A DNA stretch of 64,000 nt from Acidobacteriota bacterium. Lineage in GTDB: Bacteria > Acidobacteriota > Terriglobia > UBA7540. The stretch is from the NCBI GenBank assembly GCA_004298155.1, contig SCRD01000012.1, positions 434,001-498,000 on the forward strand. Direction: 5' to 3'. The translations under genes and the position numbers were made by a program. Numbering within the stretch: position 1 is the first letter of the stretch; every line of letters begins with the position of its first letter. This document shows positions 28,090-35,749 of the stretch, piece after piece. The notes under the pieces were generated by a model. The model did not search any database. It saw nothing but the letters and a program-made list of their open reading frames with translations, and was not told the DNA's origin.

Positions 28090-28166
28090 TGGTCGGGACG
28101 GCCGGATTTGAACCGGCGACCACTTGCACCCCAAGCAAGTGCGCTACCAGGCTGCGCTACGTCCCG
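28090..28166 (-). tRNA. tRNA-Pro (GGG)
   Basis: A 77-base minus-strand cloverleaf with acceptor CGGGACG/CGTCCCG, anticodon stem ACTTGC/GCAAGT and loop TTGGGGT, giving anticodon GGG; CCA is encoded. A TTGACA box on the minus strand at 28239-28244, within the end of the MerR gene, could be a -35 for this pair, though its -10 is poor. Confidence 0.96.
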
Positions 28167-28223
28167 GCAATCAGCGCCTTCACGCTCAAATATGGGCTGA
28201 ATGGCACGAATTCAACGCTAGCA

Positions 28224-28628
28224 TCATCTGGAAACTATTGTCAAGATTCCGAGGAGTTCACGCTTAATTGCGTTCAAGTGAGCCTGACTGGGCTTAGAAG
28301 CAGTAGCTGATTTAGATTCAGTTACGACGCCTGAATTCCCCGCCAGATGCTTGCGAGCGCCTTCGATGGTAAAACCCTTGTCATACAGGAGCCGTTTAAT
28401 TTCAAAAATCATCTCAACATCCGGCCGCCGGTAAAGGCGGTGGCCAGTGGCGCTCTTGATGGGTTTCAAGGTCGGAAACTCAGTTTCCCAATAGCGCAGG
28501 ACATAAGGCTTGGTATCAGCAAGCTCGCTCACCTCCCCGATGCGGAAGTAGAGCTTGTCCGGAATGAGAGCCCAGTCGGGTGAGCTCCGAGCATGCCGGT
28601 TGTTGCGTGGCTTGCGCTGTTTCAGCAT
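28224..28628 (-). CDS. MerR-family transcriptional regulator
   Basis: A 134-residue regulator with a single MerR-type winged helix-turn-helix: [22 protein letters not shown] (about 28-49), then [24 protein letters not shown]. The typical dimerisation helix follows ([18 protein letters not shown]), and the C-terminus is short and polar without metal-binding Cys, so it is not a metal sensor. This short MerR type is often found beside tRNA-Pro and ihfA in other bacteria; here tRNA-Pro genes lie just downstream on the same strand and no ihfA is visible. Targets are unknown. Confidence 0.88.
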   Translation of the reverse strand: MLKQRKPRNNRHARSSPDWALIPDKLYFRIGEVSELADTKPYVLRYWETEFPTLKPIKSATGHRLYRRPDVEMIFEIKRLLYDKGFTIEGARKHLAGNSGVVTESKSATASKPSQAHLNAIKRELLGILTIVSR

Positions 28629-28766
28629 ACCCCCATTCTCGAATAAGAATAATGTCGTCTTTGTGTCATCTTAGGAAACCTCCAGCCGGTCGTCAAGGAC
28701 ATCTGATTATCTGACAGGAAAAGGTCCTGGGGTGGCCGCAAAATCCAGAACATCCAAAGAAAAAGC

Positions 28767-30374
28767 CTATCGACCATTTGCCAGGGCGGGGTTAACGGTG
28801 TCAGCACTCCTCGCGCTAGCACCGGGAGCAGCCAGAAAAAGAATCCTGTTGCCTTGCCATCTCACCAAAGTCAGTCCCCAATCAGCCGACTGCAAGGCAC
28901 GAACAATCCACTCGTATTTTGCCGGATAATTCACGACATAGACGTAGCACTTTTGCCCCGAAGAAATATATGCTCTATATGGCTGCACATTAAGTCCTGC
29001 CCAGAGTTTCATCTCCACTAATCCCTGCTCGATGTCATTGGTTCCCGTGTAAGCAAGGCCCATTTCAGGATCTACAAGGTAGGTGAGCCTGCGCTTCATT
29101 TCCTGCGGAGCAACGTATGTTAGCTCGGTATATTGGGTTGAGCCCGAGATCACAATTGGCGCGTTGCCGTTCGCGTATTCTTCAAGGAAGGCGAGCGTCG
29201 ATGCCTGATCTGATCGAGTCTTGACCACACGCCGGAGGGTTTGCACCTCCTTTATGGCTAAGAATCCACAAAACAGCAGGGCCAGTCCGCAGGCAATTGC
29301 AAGCCGGCCGTCCAGCGCAATGTACAAGCCCCAGGCAACGATAATGCTCAAGCCTATCACCGAAGGTAACGCATAACGGTCTGAAAAAGCGCCTATCGCG
29401 GCCTTCGCCAGAACCACACCCACGACGGGTATCAATAAAAAACTAACCGCGGCGACCACTTCATACGAGGGAATGCGATTGCGTAGCGGCGATTCAATCA
29501 GGTCTGCATGAGACCTACGGAGGGCGCCGTAAGCAACAACAAACAGAAAAATAACCAGGAGTGGAACTGCAGATGAAGTCAGCAGAAAATGATCATAGAA
29601 ATATGCCATGGATGACCATCGGGGCTTTGACCAGAAGTGCGGGGCAAATTTCCGGGCGCTCTGTATCAGAGGCAGGAACAACACAAGCGGAGAGAGCGAC
29701 CATCCCAGGGCTACCCAGACTCCCACATCAAAACGTTTGCGGCGGAAGGACCGCACTGCTTCGCCCACGACCAGGGGAAACAGGCTGAGCACGGCGTAAT
29801 AGTGGCAGGATATCGCCGCACCGAGGCTGGTGGCCAAACCAGCCAGGGCCAGCACACGGTTGCGGCCCTCACAAGCCCAGATCCAACACAGCAGCCCGAA
29901 CGTGGAAAAAGCCAGGACCAGTGCGTAAGCCCGCGCTTCAGCAACAAAATTGAAGGCCGTGGTCATGAATGGGAACAGCAGAGCCAAAAAGCCATAAACG
30001 GCTGAAGTCCGCCGGGTGACAATGTGGAAAAGGCAGGCGCACATCAGGGCGAATGCAAGCAGCTCCGGAAGGCGGAGGGCCAGACCCGAGGTCCCGAATA
30101 AATAAAGATCGGCGCGAGAGATGGCGTAGAAAAACGGTGGAGTTTGCTCCGCCCCTGTCGCCAGAGCGGCCCAGACATCGCTGAAGTGGGGAAGGCGTGC
30201 AATGTACAAGGTGAAGAGTTCGTCATTCGAAACCACGCTCTTGGAAGCGATCAAAGAAAACCCGATAAAATAGGTACCAGCAAACAGCAGCAGAAGTAAT
30301 CCGGGCCTGCTGGCGAGATTATCTAGCTGAGACACAACCCGACAGCGAATTGGATCCTGGGAAATCTTGCTCAT
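28767..30374 (-). CDS. Polytopic membrane glycosyltransferase-like protein (GT-C type)
   Basis: A 535-residue protein with about ten to twelve hydrophobic segments. The first loop carries the acidic SNDELFTLYIARLPHFSDVW motif characteristic of GT-C enzymes of the ArnT/PMT group, followed by TPPFFYAISR. The C-terminal 120 residues are soluble. The family uses polyprenyl-phosphate sugars on the outer face of the inner membrane. It follows the methyltransferase-GT2 fusion gene on the same strand (gap 136 bases), so the two may act in one glycolipid or O-antigen-like pathway: the GT2 part could charge the lipid carrier and this protein use it. That link is inference. Confidence 0.78.
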   Translation of the reverse strand: MSKISQDPIRCRVVSQLDNLASRPGLLLLLFAGTYFIGFSLIASKSVVSNDELFTLYIARLPHFSDVWAALATGAEQTPPFFYAISRADLYLFGTSGLALRLPELLAFALMCACLFHIVTRRTSAVYGFLALLFPFMTTAFNFVAEARAYALVLAFSTFGLLCWIWACEGRNRVLALAGLATSLGAAISCHYYAVLSLFPLVVGEAVRSFRRKRFDVGVWVALGWSLSPLVLFLPLIQSARKFAPHFWSKPRWSSMAYFYDHFLLTSSAVPLLVIFLFVVAYGALRRSHADLIESPLRNRIPSYEVVAAVSFLLIPVVGVVLAKAAIGAFSDRYALPSVIGLSIIVAWGLYIALDGRLAIACGLALLFCGFLAIKEVQTLRRVVKTRSDQASTLAFLEEYANGNAPIVISGSTQYTELTYVAPQEMKRRLTYLVDPEMGLAYTGTNDIEQGLVEMKLWAGLNVQPYRAYISSGQKCYVYVVNYPAKYEWIVRALQSADWGLTLVRWQGNRILFLAAPGASARSADTVNPALANGR

Positions 30375-30510
30375 CGCAGTTTCGAAACCAACGTGTAAGC
30401 GAATTCAGACTGAATACACATTTGCACAATCTCACTTGGAGTCAATTCGTCCATGGATAGACAAGTAGGTGCAGCATGACCGCCGACAATAATTGTCAGG
30501 ACAAGTACAA

Positions 30511-32061
30511 TCAGCGAGAAGAGTGGTATTGACCCCGCCAATGCCTCCATGCTGCCCGGAGGAGTACTCGCAGGTAATCGGGGCCAACCTTCAACAGATT
30601 GAAAGAGGATTTGCCCATGCCCGCTGTACGGTTGATCCAGGAGACTGGAACTTCACGAATGCGGTAGTCCAACAATAGCGGCTTCAGGCCCGTTTCCACA
30701 TTGGCCGCAAAATGATTCTCTTCTATTACGAGGCTCTTCAGAATCTCCGCCCGATAAAGCTTTAGATTATTTGACACGTCGCGTACCCGCTGGCCCAGCA
30801 GCAGATTCAGTAAGAGGTGGTAGCCGCGGTTACAGACAATTTTGAAGAATGGGTACCGGATCAGCACAGACTCAGATGAAAAGCGGCTTCCAATTGCGCC
30901 GTCGCAGCCATCGGCCACGGCATCGAACAGTCCTTCGAATTCCGGCGCGATACATAGGAAGTCGCCATCAATCGAAAGGATGTACTTACCCGTGGCTGCT
31001 GCAAAACCGTCCCGAAGCGCGCGCCCCACTCCGGCGGGATGTGTGCGGTTCACGAGCTTGACTCGATGGTCAGTTTTCGCCAGGGCCATGGCAACCTGGG
31101 CTGTGTGGTCTGCACTGTTATCATTCACAATAACGATCTCGTGGATATACTCGCCATATAATTCGAGGAGCGTCTTGACAAGACGATTTATATTTGCCTC
31201 CTCGTTATGGCAAGGGATCACAACGGAGACTGTGCCAAAAAGCTCCGGACGGACTGCCAGACTTACCAGCGATGTTTGATCTTTTGTTGACTTGCCCGGC
31301 TTCGTGCCGCGCAGACTGATGGTGCGTGAAAATCCACGCGCAACTGACGTGCTCTCCAAAATCAGCCCAATCGCCTGCCCTGCATTGGAGTGGAGAGGCG
31401 GGATAGCCTCACACGGCATGGCCTCAACGTTCGAAAAACCCATAGCCCCAACCTCATCGCTCCAGGCTTTCAGGCTGACTGTGTTGCGGAAGCCGGTGAC
31501 TTGATTCACGCTGCCGGAAGGGCTTAAGGCTTTCAGTAACCAACCAAGAGGGTTCGACGAATTCGACATAAAGAAAAGGAATTGTCCGCCGGGCTTGAGC
31601 CAACCGTAAACAATTTCAAAGATGGCGGAAGTAAGTTCGCCCGCCAGGATATCTGTCCCAACTACAAAGTCAAAACTCTCCTGAGGAAAAGCGGACCGGC
31701 ATTTCTCAACGTAAATGATATTCGTGTTAAGAAGCTTTCTGGACCGGGCTCTCTGCTCCAGCTCTCTATTGAAAACCGCTCCGGTGATAGGATTCTGCCC
31801 ACCGAAAACGAAGGAAAGGTGTTCGGTCCACGCTCCGCTTCCGGCTCCGAGTTCAAGGACTGATTGGCCGGGAAACACGGGCAATGACTTTGCGACCAGA
31901 AAGGCTCTTCGGCGAAGCCTCTTGGCTCGCCCGCTGGAAGGCTTATCCCAGGCCTTTTCACGGGACATTTCAACTCTTCGAAATGCATGTGATAGTGGAG
32001 ACGCTGCCTCCCTTAACCCACCGTGGGCCAATTCTCCAGCCTGACTCTCCACTGCAGGCAT
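30511..32061 (-). CDS. Methyltransferase-GT2 glycosyltransferase fusion
   Basis: About 516 residues from the ATG at 32061, which follows AAGAGGA; the frame extends to 32172 without a better start. Residues about 45-215 form a class I SAM-dependent methyltransferase: SVLELGAGSGAWTEHLS is motif I, and FDFVVGTDIL and LKPGGQFLFFMS are later strands. Residues about 275-500 form a GT2 domain: VSVVIPCHNEEANINRLV, IVIVNDNSAD and the metal-binding SIDGDF, ending with a dolichol-phosphate-mannose-synthase-like arrangement (NRTAGMGKSSFNL). No membrane helices are evident. It likely makes or modifies a lipid-linked sugar and methylates a sugar or acceptor. It lies between the epimerase and GT-C genes on the same strand. 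Confidence 0.85.
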   Translation of the reverse strand: MPAVESQAGELAHGGLREAASPLSHAFRRVEMSREKAWDKPSSGRAKRLRRRAFLVAKSLPVFPGQSVLELGAGSGAWTEHLSFVFGGQNPITGAVFNRELEQRARSRKLLNTNIIYVEKCRSAFPQESFDFVVGTDILAGELTSAIFEIVYGWLKPGGQFLFFMSNSSNPLGWLLKALSPSGSVNQVTGFRNTVSLKAWSDEVGAMGFSNVEAMPCEAIPPLHSNAGQAIGLILESTSVARGFSRTISLRGTKPGKSTKDQTSLVSLAVRPELFGTVSVVIPCHNEEANINRLVKTLLELYGEYIHEIVIVNDNSADHTAQVAMALAKTDHRVKLVNRTHPAGVGRALRDGFAAATGKYILSIDGDFLCIAPEFEGLFDAVADGCDGAIGSRFSSESVLIRYPFFKIVCNRGYHLLLNLLLGQRVRDVSNNLKLYRAEILKSLVIEENHFAANVETGLKPLLLDYRIREVPVSWINRTAGMGKSSFNLLKVGPDYLRVLLRAAWRHWRGQYHSSR

Positions 32062-32168
32062 TATCGTATCCTCTTCGGACGTGTCGCCACGGACATGCGC
32101 AGCTATGCTTTGTCTTCTCCGGCCAATCCGGACGCAACCCAGGCAACCTGCCATCTTCCACTGCGGGA

Positions 32169-33245
32169 TCATTGGCGCTCGTTCACGGTAACCGTGTCAG
32201 AGCCACGCGCTTGTGATTTCAAACGGGCTTCTGCAACTTCGGCAATAATTTGATGCAAGCTGTATTTGATGTCCCAATTTGGAAAATGCGAGTGCACCTT
32301 GCCCAGATCAGTGATGTAGCAGATGTGGTCGCCTACACGATTTTTAGGGTCGTACTTACATCGAACAGCCAGTCCCATTTCGGACAGAAGGTCGATCGTC
32401 TCAAGGATGGATATGCTGTTCTGCCTTCCACCACCAAGGTTGTAAACCTCGCCACACTTTGGGGCCCGGAAAAATTCCATCAGTAACCGGGCAACGTCAT
32501 TACAGTGGATCTGGTCACGCACTTGTTTCCCTTTGTATCCGAAAATAGTGTATTCACGTCCATTGACAGCACATCCCACGATGTACGCGAGGTAACCGTG
32601 CAGTGCGACTGCTGCGTGATGGGATCCCGTCATACAACCGGCACGAAACACTCCCACCGGCATCTGGAAATAGCGGCCGAACTCCTGGCTCATGATATCT
32701 GCGGCCACTTTGGACGCCCCAAAAACGGAGTGCAGACTGGCGTCGATCGACATAGTCTCATTGATTCCGTCCCGGCCGTCCGCGTAGTCGTAGCGCTTGG
32801 ACTGTTCAACCAGAGGCAGAGAGTTAGGCCGGTCACCATAAACCTTGTTGGTGCTGAGAAAACAGAAAGGTGTATCCCGGCAATAGTCCCTGGCTGCGAC
32901 AAGTAAATTCAGAGTCCCAACCGCATTCACGTCAAAATCTTCGTACGGGATCGATGTGGCACGATCATGAGATGGTTGCGCGGCGGAGTGAATGATGAAG
33001 TCTGGGTGTTCCGTGCGGACCAGATCCCGGATCGCCTGCCGATTACGCACATCCAAGGCAAAATGGCGATATTCCACAAAGGAATCCTGTAGAAATTTCA
33101 CGTTTGGCGCGATGGATGCCTGAGGTCCAAAAAACTCCTGCCGCATGTTGTTGTCGATGCCCACGACCTCCCACCCTGCTTCGCTCAACAGCCGCACACA
33201 AGCCGAACCGATAAGCCCTCCCGATCCTGTAATGAGCGCTTTCAC
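32169..33245 (-). CDS. CDP-paratose 2-epimerase-like NAD-dependent SDR
   Basis: A 358-residue extended SDR. The Rossmann motif TGSGGLIGS is at 6-14. FLSTNKVYGDRPN (129-141) and GREYTIFGYKGKQVRDQIHCND are close to the CDP-paratose/tyvelose 2-epimerase (RfbE) group, which epimerises C2 of nucleotide-linked dideoxysugars. Ser131/Thr132 are present, but the usual catalytic Tyr of YxxxK is Phe175 (SVFGASK, Lys179). This may be a subfamily trait or altered chemistry. It heads a minus-strand glycan gene series with the methyltransferase-GT2 and GT-C genes, and it diverges from the Cys-rich membrane protein. No other CDP-dideoxysugar genes are in the window. Confidence 0.82.
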   Translation of the reverse strand: MKALITGSGGLIGSACVRLLSEAGWEVVGIDNNMRQEFFGPQASIAPNVKFLQDSFVEYRHFALDVRNRQAIRDLVRTEHPDFIIHSAAQPSHDRATSIPYEDFDVNAVGTLNLLVAARDYCRDTPFCFLSTNKVYGDRPNSLPLVEQSKRYDYADGRDGINETMSIDASLHSVFGASKVAADIMSQEFGRYFQMPVGVFRAGCMTGSHHAAVALHGYLAYIVGCAVNGREYTIFGYKGKQVRDQIHCNDVARLLMEFFRAPKCGEVYNLGGGRQNSISILETIDLLSEMGLAVRCKYDPKNRVGDHICYITDLGKVHSHFPNWDIKYSLHQIIAEVAEARLKSQARGSDTVTVNERQ

Positions 33246-33394
33246 TCTCGTTAGAATCTACTTACGGGTCCTAACAATTGCAAGCCTTACCTTTGCAGTC
33301 ATTGTCATCCTTGCTAGTAAAGCCTCCCCTGTCTGGCGGCATCTCGACCGCTATTGCCCCCGCCGGTCAAATTGCCGTTTTGGACACAGACGGC

Positions 33395-33437
33395 TGTGAT
33401 CTCCGTCACATCGCCAGGCAAATCCAGTTGCTATAAG
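33395..33437 (+). promoter_or_regulatory. CRP-type operator with class II promoter geometry
   Basis: TGTGA at 33395-33399 and TCACA at 33406-33410 flank six bases: a perfect TGTGA-N6-TCACA core of the CRP/CAP site. A TATAAG -10 box is at 33432-33437. With initiation near 33444, the site centre is about 41.5 bases upstream, the classic class II position, and no good -35 is present, as expected for an activator-dependent promoter. Downstream is the Cys-rich membrane protein at 33460, with ribosome site AAAGGAAGG. The activator itself is not in the window. Confidence 0.65.
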
Positions 33438-33459
33438 CAGGATAGAAAGGAAGGTTTCT

Positions 33460-34044
33460 ATGGGCAATTTAATCTACTGGGTCCTCATGGGGACCGTCGC
33501 CGCCGTATTAGGGTACTTACTCTACCGCCTTTACGACAGTGCAAAGACCTACTACCGCTTTCGAGGCAAGAGGCTGGTGACATGCCCTGAAACCCACAAG
33601 ATTGCGGCCGTCGAACTCGATGCCGAAGCAGCTGCCCGCGAGGCGTTCACCCGCAAACCACGGATCCAATTGGCTGAGTGTACCCGCTGGCCTGAACGCA
33701 AAGACTGCGGGCAAGGTTGCCTTTCCGAAATCGCAGAGTCGCCTTCCGACTGTCTTGTCCGCAATATTGTCATCGATTGGTTTACCGACAAGAAATGTGT
33801 GTACTGCGAAAAACCCATTGCCGAAGTTGAAGAGTGGTGGGTGGACCACAAACCGGCGTTGCTGACGCCGGAAAGACAGATTGTCACCTGGAACGAATTT
33901 GCCGCAGAGCAGTTGCCCGAAACGTTTGAAAAATGCCAGCCAGTTTGCTGGTCATGCGCCGCGACTGAGACGTTCCGAAAGGAGCGTCCAGAACTGGTCA
34001 GCGACAGGGCCCCAACCCCCCTGAGGATCCAACACATCAAGTAG
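33460..34044 (+). CDS. Cys-rich membrane-anchored protein of unknown function
   Basis: A 194-residue protein with one N-terminal membrane helix (about 4-24) and a soluble region holding ten cysteines (42, 74, 83, 87, 98, 113, 116, 159, 163, 166). They are arranged as CPETH (C-x3-H), a C-x3-C (83/87) and two CxxC pairs (113/116 in CVYCEKP; 163/166 in CWSC). This suggests a zinc or iron-sulfur site; no CxxCH haem motif is present. Similar CPETH-type proteins occur in Acidobacteriota from memory, always uncharacterised. The perfect CRP-type site upstream implies control by a cAMP or FNR/CRP-family regulator. It could be a redox-sensing or assembly factor. Confidence 0.75.
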   Translation: MGNLIYWVLMGTVAAVLGYLLYRLYDSAKTYYRFRGKRLVTCPETHKIAAVELDAEAAAREAFTRKPRIQLAECTRWPERKDCGQGCLSEIAESPSDCLVRNIVIDWFTDKKCVYCEKPIAEVEEWWVDHKPALLTPERQIVTWNEFAAEQLPETFEKCQPVCWSCAATETFRKERPELVSDRAPTPLRIQHIK

Positions 34045-34112
34045 CAGGCTCGACCACCTCCGTCGCCGGGCACACAGGAACGGCTGGGCCAAGTCGCAAC
34101 GAACACAACGCC

Positions 34113-34436
34113 TTAATCGAGGTGGAAAACCTCTTCAAGCTCCCGCATCATCTCATCTGGGCGAGACCCTTCCAGCGATTCAAAATACGGCGCCATCGTT
34201 TTCTGCCATCTGGCGTTGACTTCTTGTTTCGACATTCCATCCACGGCTGACTCCAGGTCAGCTGGAGTTTCAAAGTAACCAAATAACGTGCCGTCACCTC
34301 GCATGAATAGCGAGTAGTTGTGCCAGCCTGTTCGCCGCAGCGCATCCAGCATCTCAGGCCATACTCTCTTGTGGTGTTCTTTATACTCCTCAATCAGCCC
34401 GGGCTTCACTTTCAAAATAAATCCAACTCTCCTCAT
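34113..34436 (-). CDS. rhaM: L-rhamnose mutarotase
   Basis: A 107-residue protein; the ATG at 34436 follows GAGGAGG and makes the length normal for RhaM, whereas the longer frame to 34529 adds an unrelated leader. The alpha/beta ferredoxin-like RhaM signature is clear: FILKVKPGLIEEYKEHHKRVWPEML, WHNYSLFMRGDGTLFGYFE and ARWQKTMAPYFE. RhaM interconverts the alpha and beta anomers of L-rhamnose, with the His of HHKRVW and a Tyr near the YS motif implicated in this family. It stands alone, not beside other rha genes, although a RhaT-like transporter is at 19.6 kb. Confidence 0.93.
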   Translation of the reverse strand: MRRVGFILKVKPGLIEEYKEHHKRVWPEMLDALRRTGWHNYSLFMRGDGTLFGYFETPADLESAVDGMSKQEVNARWQKTMAPYFESLEGSRPDEMMRELEEVFHLD

Positions 34437-34656
34437 GTCGCCTCCTCGTGCAGATAGCTCCTGTGTCGGGGTATTTAACCATTGTAGTGACCGTAAATCC
34501 ACAGTTCTTGATTCGGGAAACTTAAACATCTACAGAGGAAACATGGCCTTCCCATTCAGGGAAAACACTACTGTGCTTTATCACAGACCATGCCCAAAAC
34601 TGTTTTGTAGGAACACCAACCTGATAAAATAGAGGCAAATCCATGTGGAAGAAAGG

Positions 34657-34685
34657 TTGAAAAAGTCGCAGGAGAAATATATATC
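34657..34685 (+). promoter_or_regulatory. Putative sigma-70-type promoter
   Basis: TTGAAA at 34657-34662 and TATATC at 34680-34685 with a 17-base spacer; the surrounding sequence is AT-rich. It would drive the secreted-protein and TgpA-like genes starting at 34757. Confidence 0.4.
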
Positions 34686-34756
34686 GTCAGAGGACAAAGC
34701 GTGACGCCCTGCTCCGCACGCCGCATTTAAAAAGCAGGGGAAAGTGGCCCACGAAG

Positions 34757-35665
34757 ATGAACAAGAAGGGTCAATCCTGGTACGTTTCCATTCCTCTCAC
34801 AATGTTATTTGCCGTCCCTTTGCCCCTGCTCGCGCGCTCAAGGCAGGAACCTTCTCTTTCGACAACAAGCATCCACCAGATGGTCGAGAATGTGGCCTGG
34901 AACCAATTGCAGGCTTCCGAACATCCCGCGCACTACTACCGGTTTGTCGAGCGAGACATCTTGCCGGATGGGTCTACCACTGTCGATGAAATTGCGACTC
35001 CGCATGGCAGCGTGGATCGCCTGATTGAAGTGGACCACCACACACCGGACCGGCAACAACTCGCGAAGAATCAACAGTTGCTTTCGCAGCTTCACGGCAA
35101 TACCCAGCTCCAGCAGTCTCGTTTTAAGGACCAGCAGAACGACCGGCAACGACGGGACAATGTGATCAAAGACATTCCGCAGGCTTTCATTTATACCTTT
35201 GACGGCAGAGATCAGCAGGGACGAATCAAGCTGAAGTTTCAGCCTGCCCCTGATTTCCGGCCCAGTTCCCGCCAGTCGCTTATCCTCCAAGGTATGGCAG
35301 GAGAAATGTGGATTGACCCTGCCACCCAGCGTCTGGTGAAAATCAACGGTTCGCTTATCAATGATGTCAAGATCGGGTGGGGCTTCCTGGCAAGGCTGAA
35401 CACCGGCGGTACGTTCCTGATGGAACAGTCGCAGGGACCCGATGGAACGTGGCATCAGAAGCTCCTTTCGGTCCATTTTGACGGGACGGTCCTCCTTCTC
35501 AAGCACATTCACATCCGCGTAAAACAAATTCAGTGCTGCTTCGAACGGGTTCCGGACAATCTGACCATCCGGGGGGCCGTTCAACTTCTGGATACCCGGA
35601 CTACCCTGCCGAAGGAGTGGCAGGCCCGCCTGGAGGCCATCGAGAAGTCCGCTCCACTCAACTGA
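34757..35665 (+). CDS. Secreted protein of unknown function, LolA/outer-membrane-lipoprotein-sorting-like fold possible
   Basis: A 302-residue protein with a Sec-type signal (YVSIPLTMLFAVPLPLLA, about 9-26). The body is predicted mainly beta: FIYTFDGRDQQGRIKLKFQP, MAGEMWIDPATQRLVKINGS and LKHIHIRVKQIQ look like the strands of a LolA/LolB-type half-barrel, and DPATQRLVKI is a common feature in such domains. I do not recognise a named family. There is a charged helical insertion (about 95-135) rich in Gln/Asn. It precedes the TgpA-like gene by 84 bases on the same strand. Confidence 0.65.
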   Translation: MNKKGQSWYVSIPLTMLFAVPLPLLARSRQEPSLSTTSIHQMVENVAWNQLQASEHPAHYYRFVERDILPDGSTTVDEIATPHGSVDRLIEVDHHTPDRQQLAKNQQLLSQLHGNTQLQQSRFKDQQNDRQRRDNVIKDIPQAFIYTFDGRDQQGRIKLKFQPAPDFRPSSRQSLILQGMAGEMWIDPATQRLVKINGSLINDVKIGWGFLARLNTGGTFLMEQSQGPDGTWHQKLLSVHFDGTVLLLKHIHIRVKQIQCCFERVPDNLTIRGAVQLLDTRTTLPKEWQARLEAIEKSAPLN

Positions 35666-35749
35666 CGCTCACGAAGCGGCAATCCCGTGAATCAGTAATC
35701 GAAAACGAGGTATCTGACGAAGGTCATTGTTGGAGGGACTTGCCTATCC

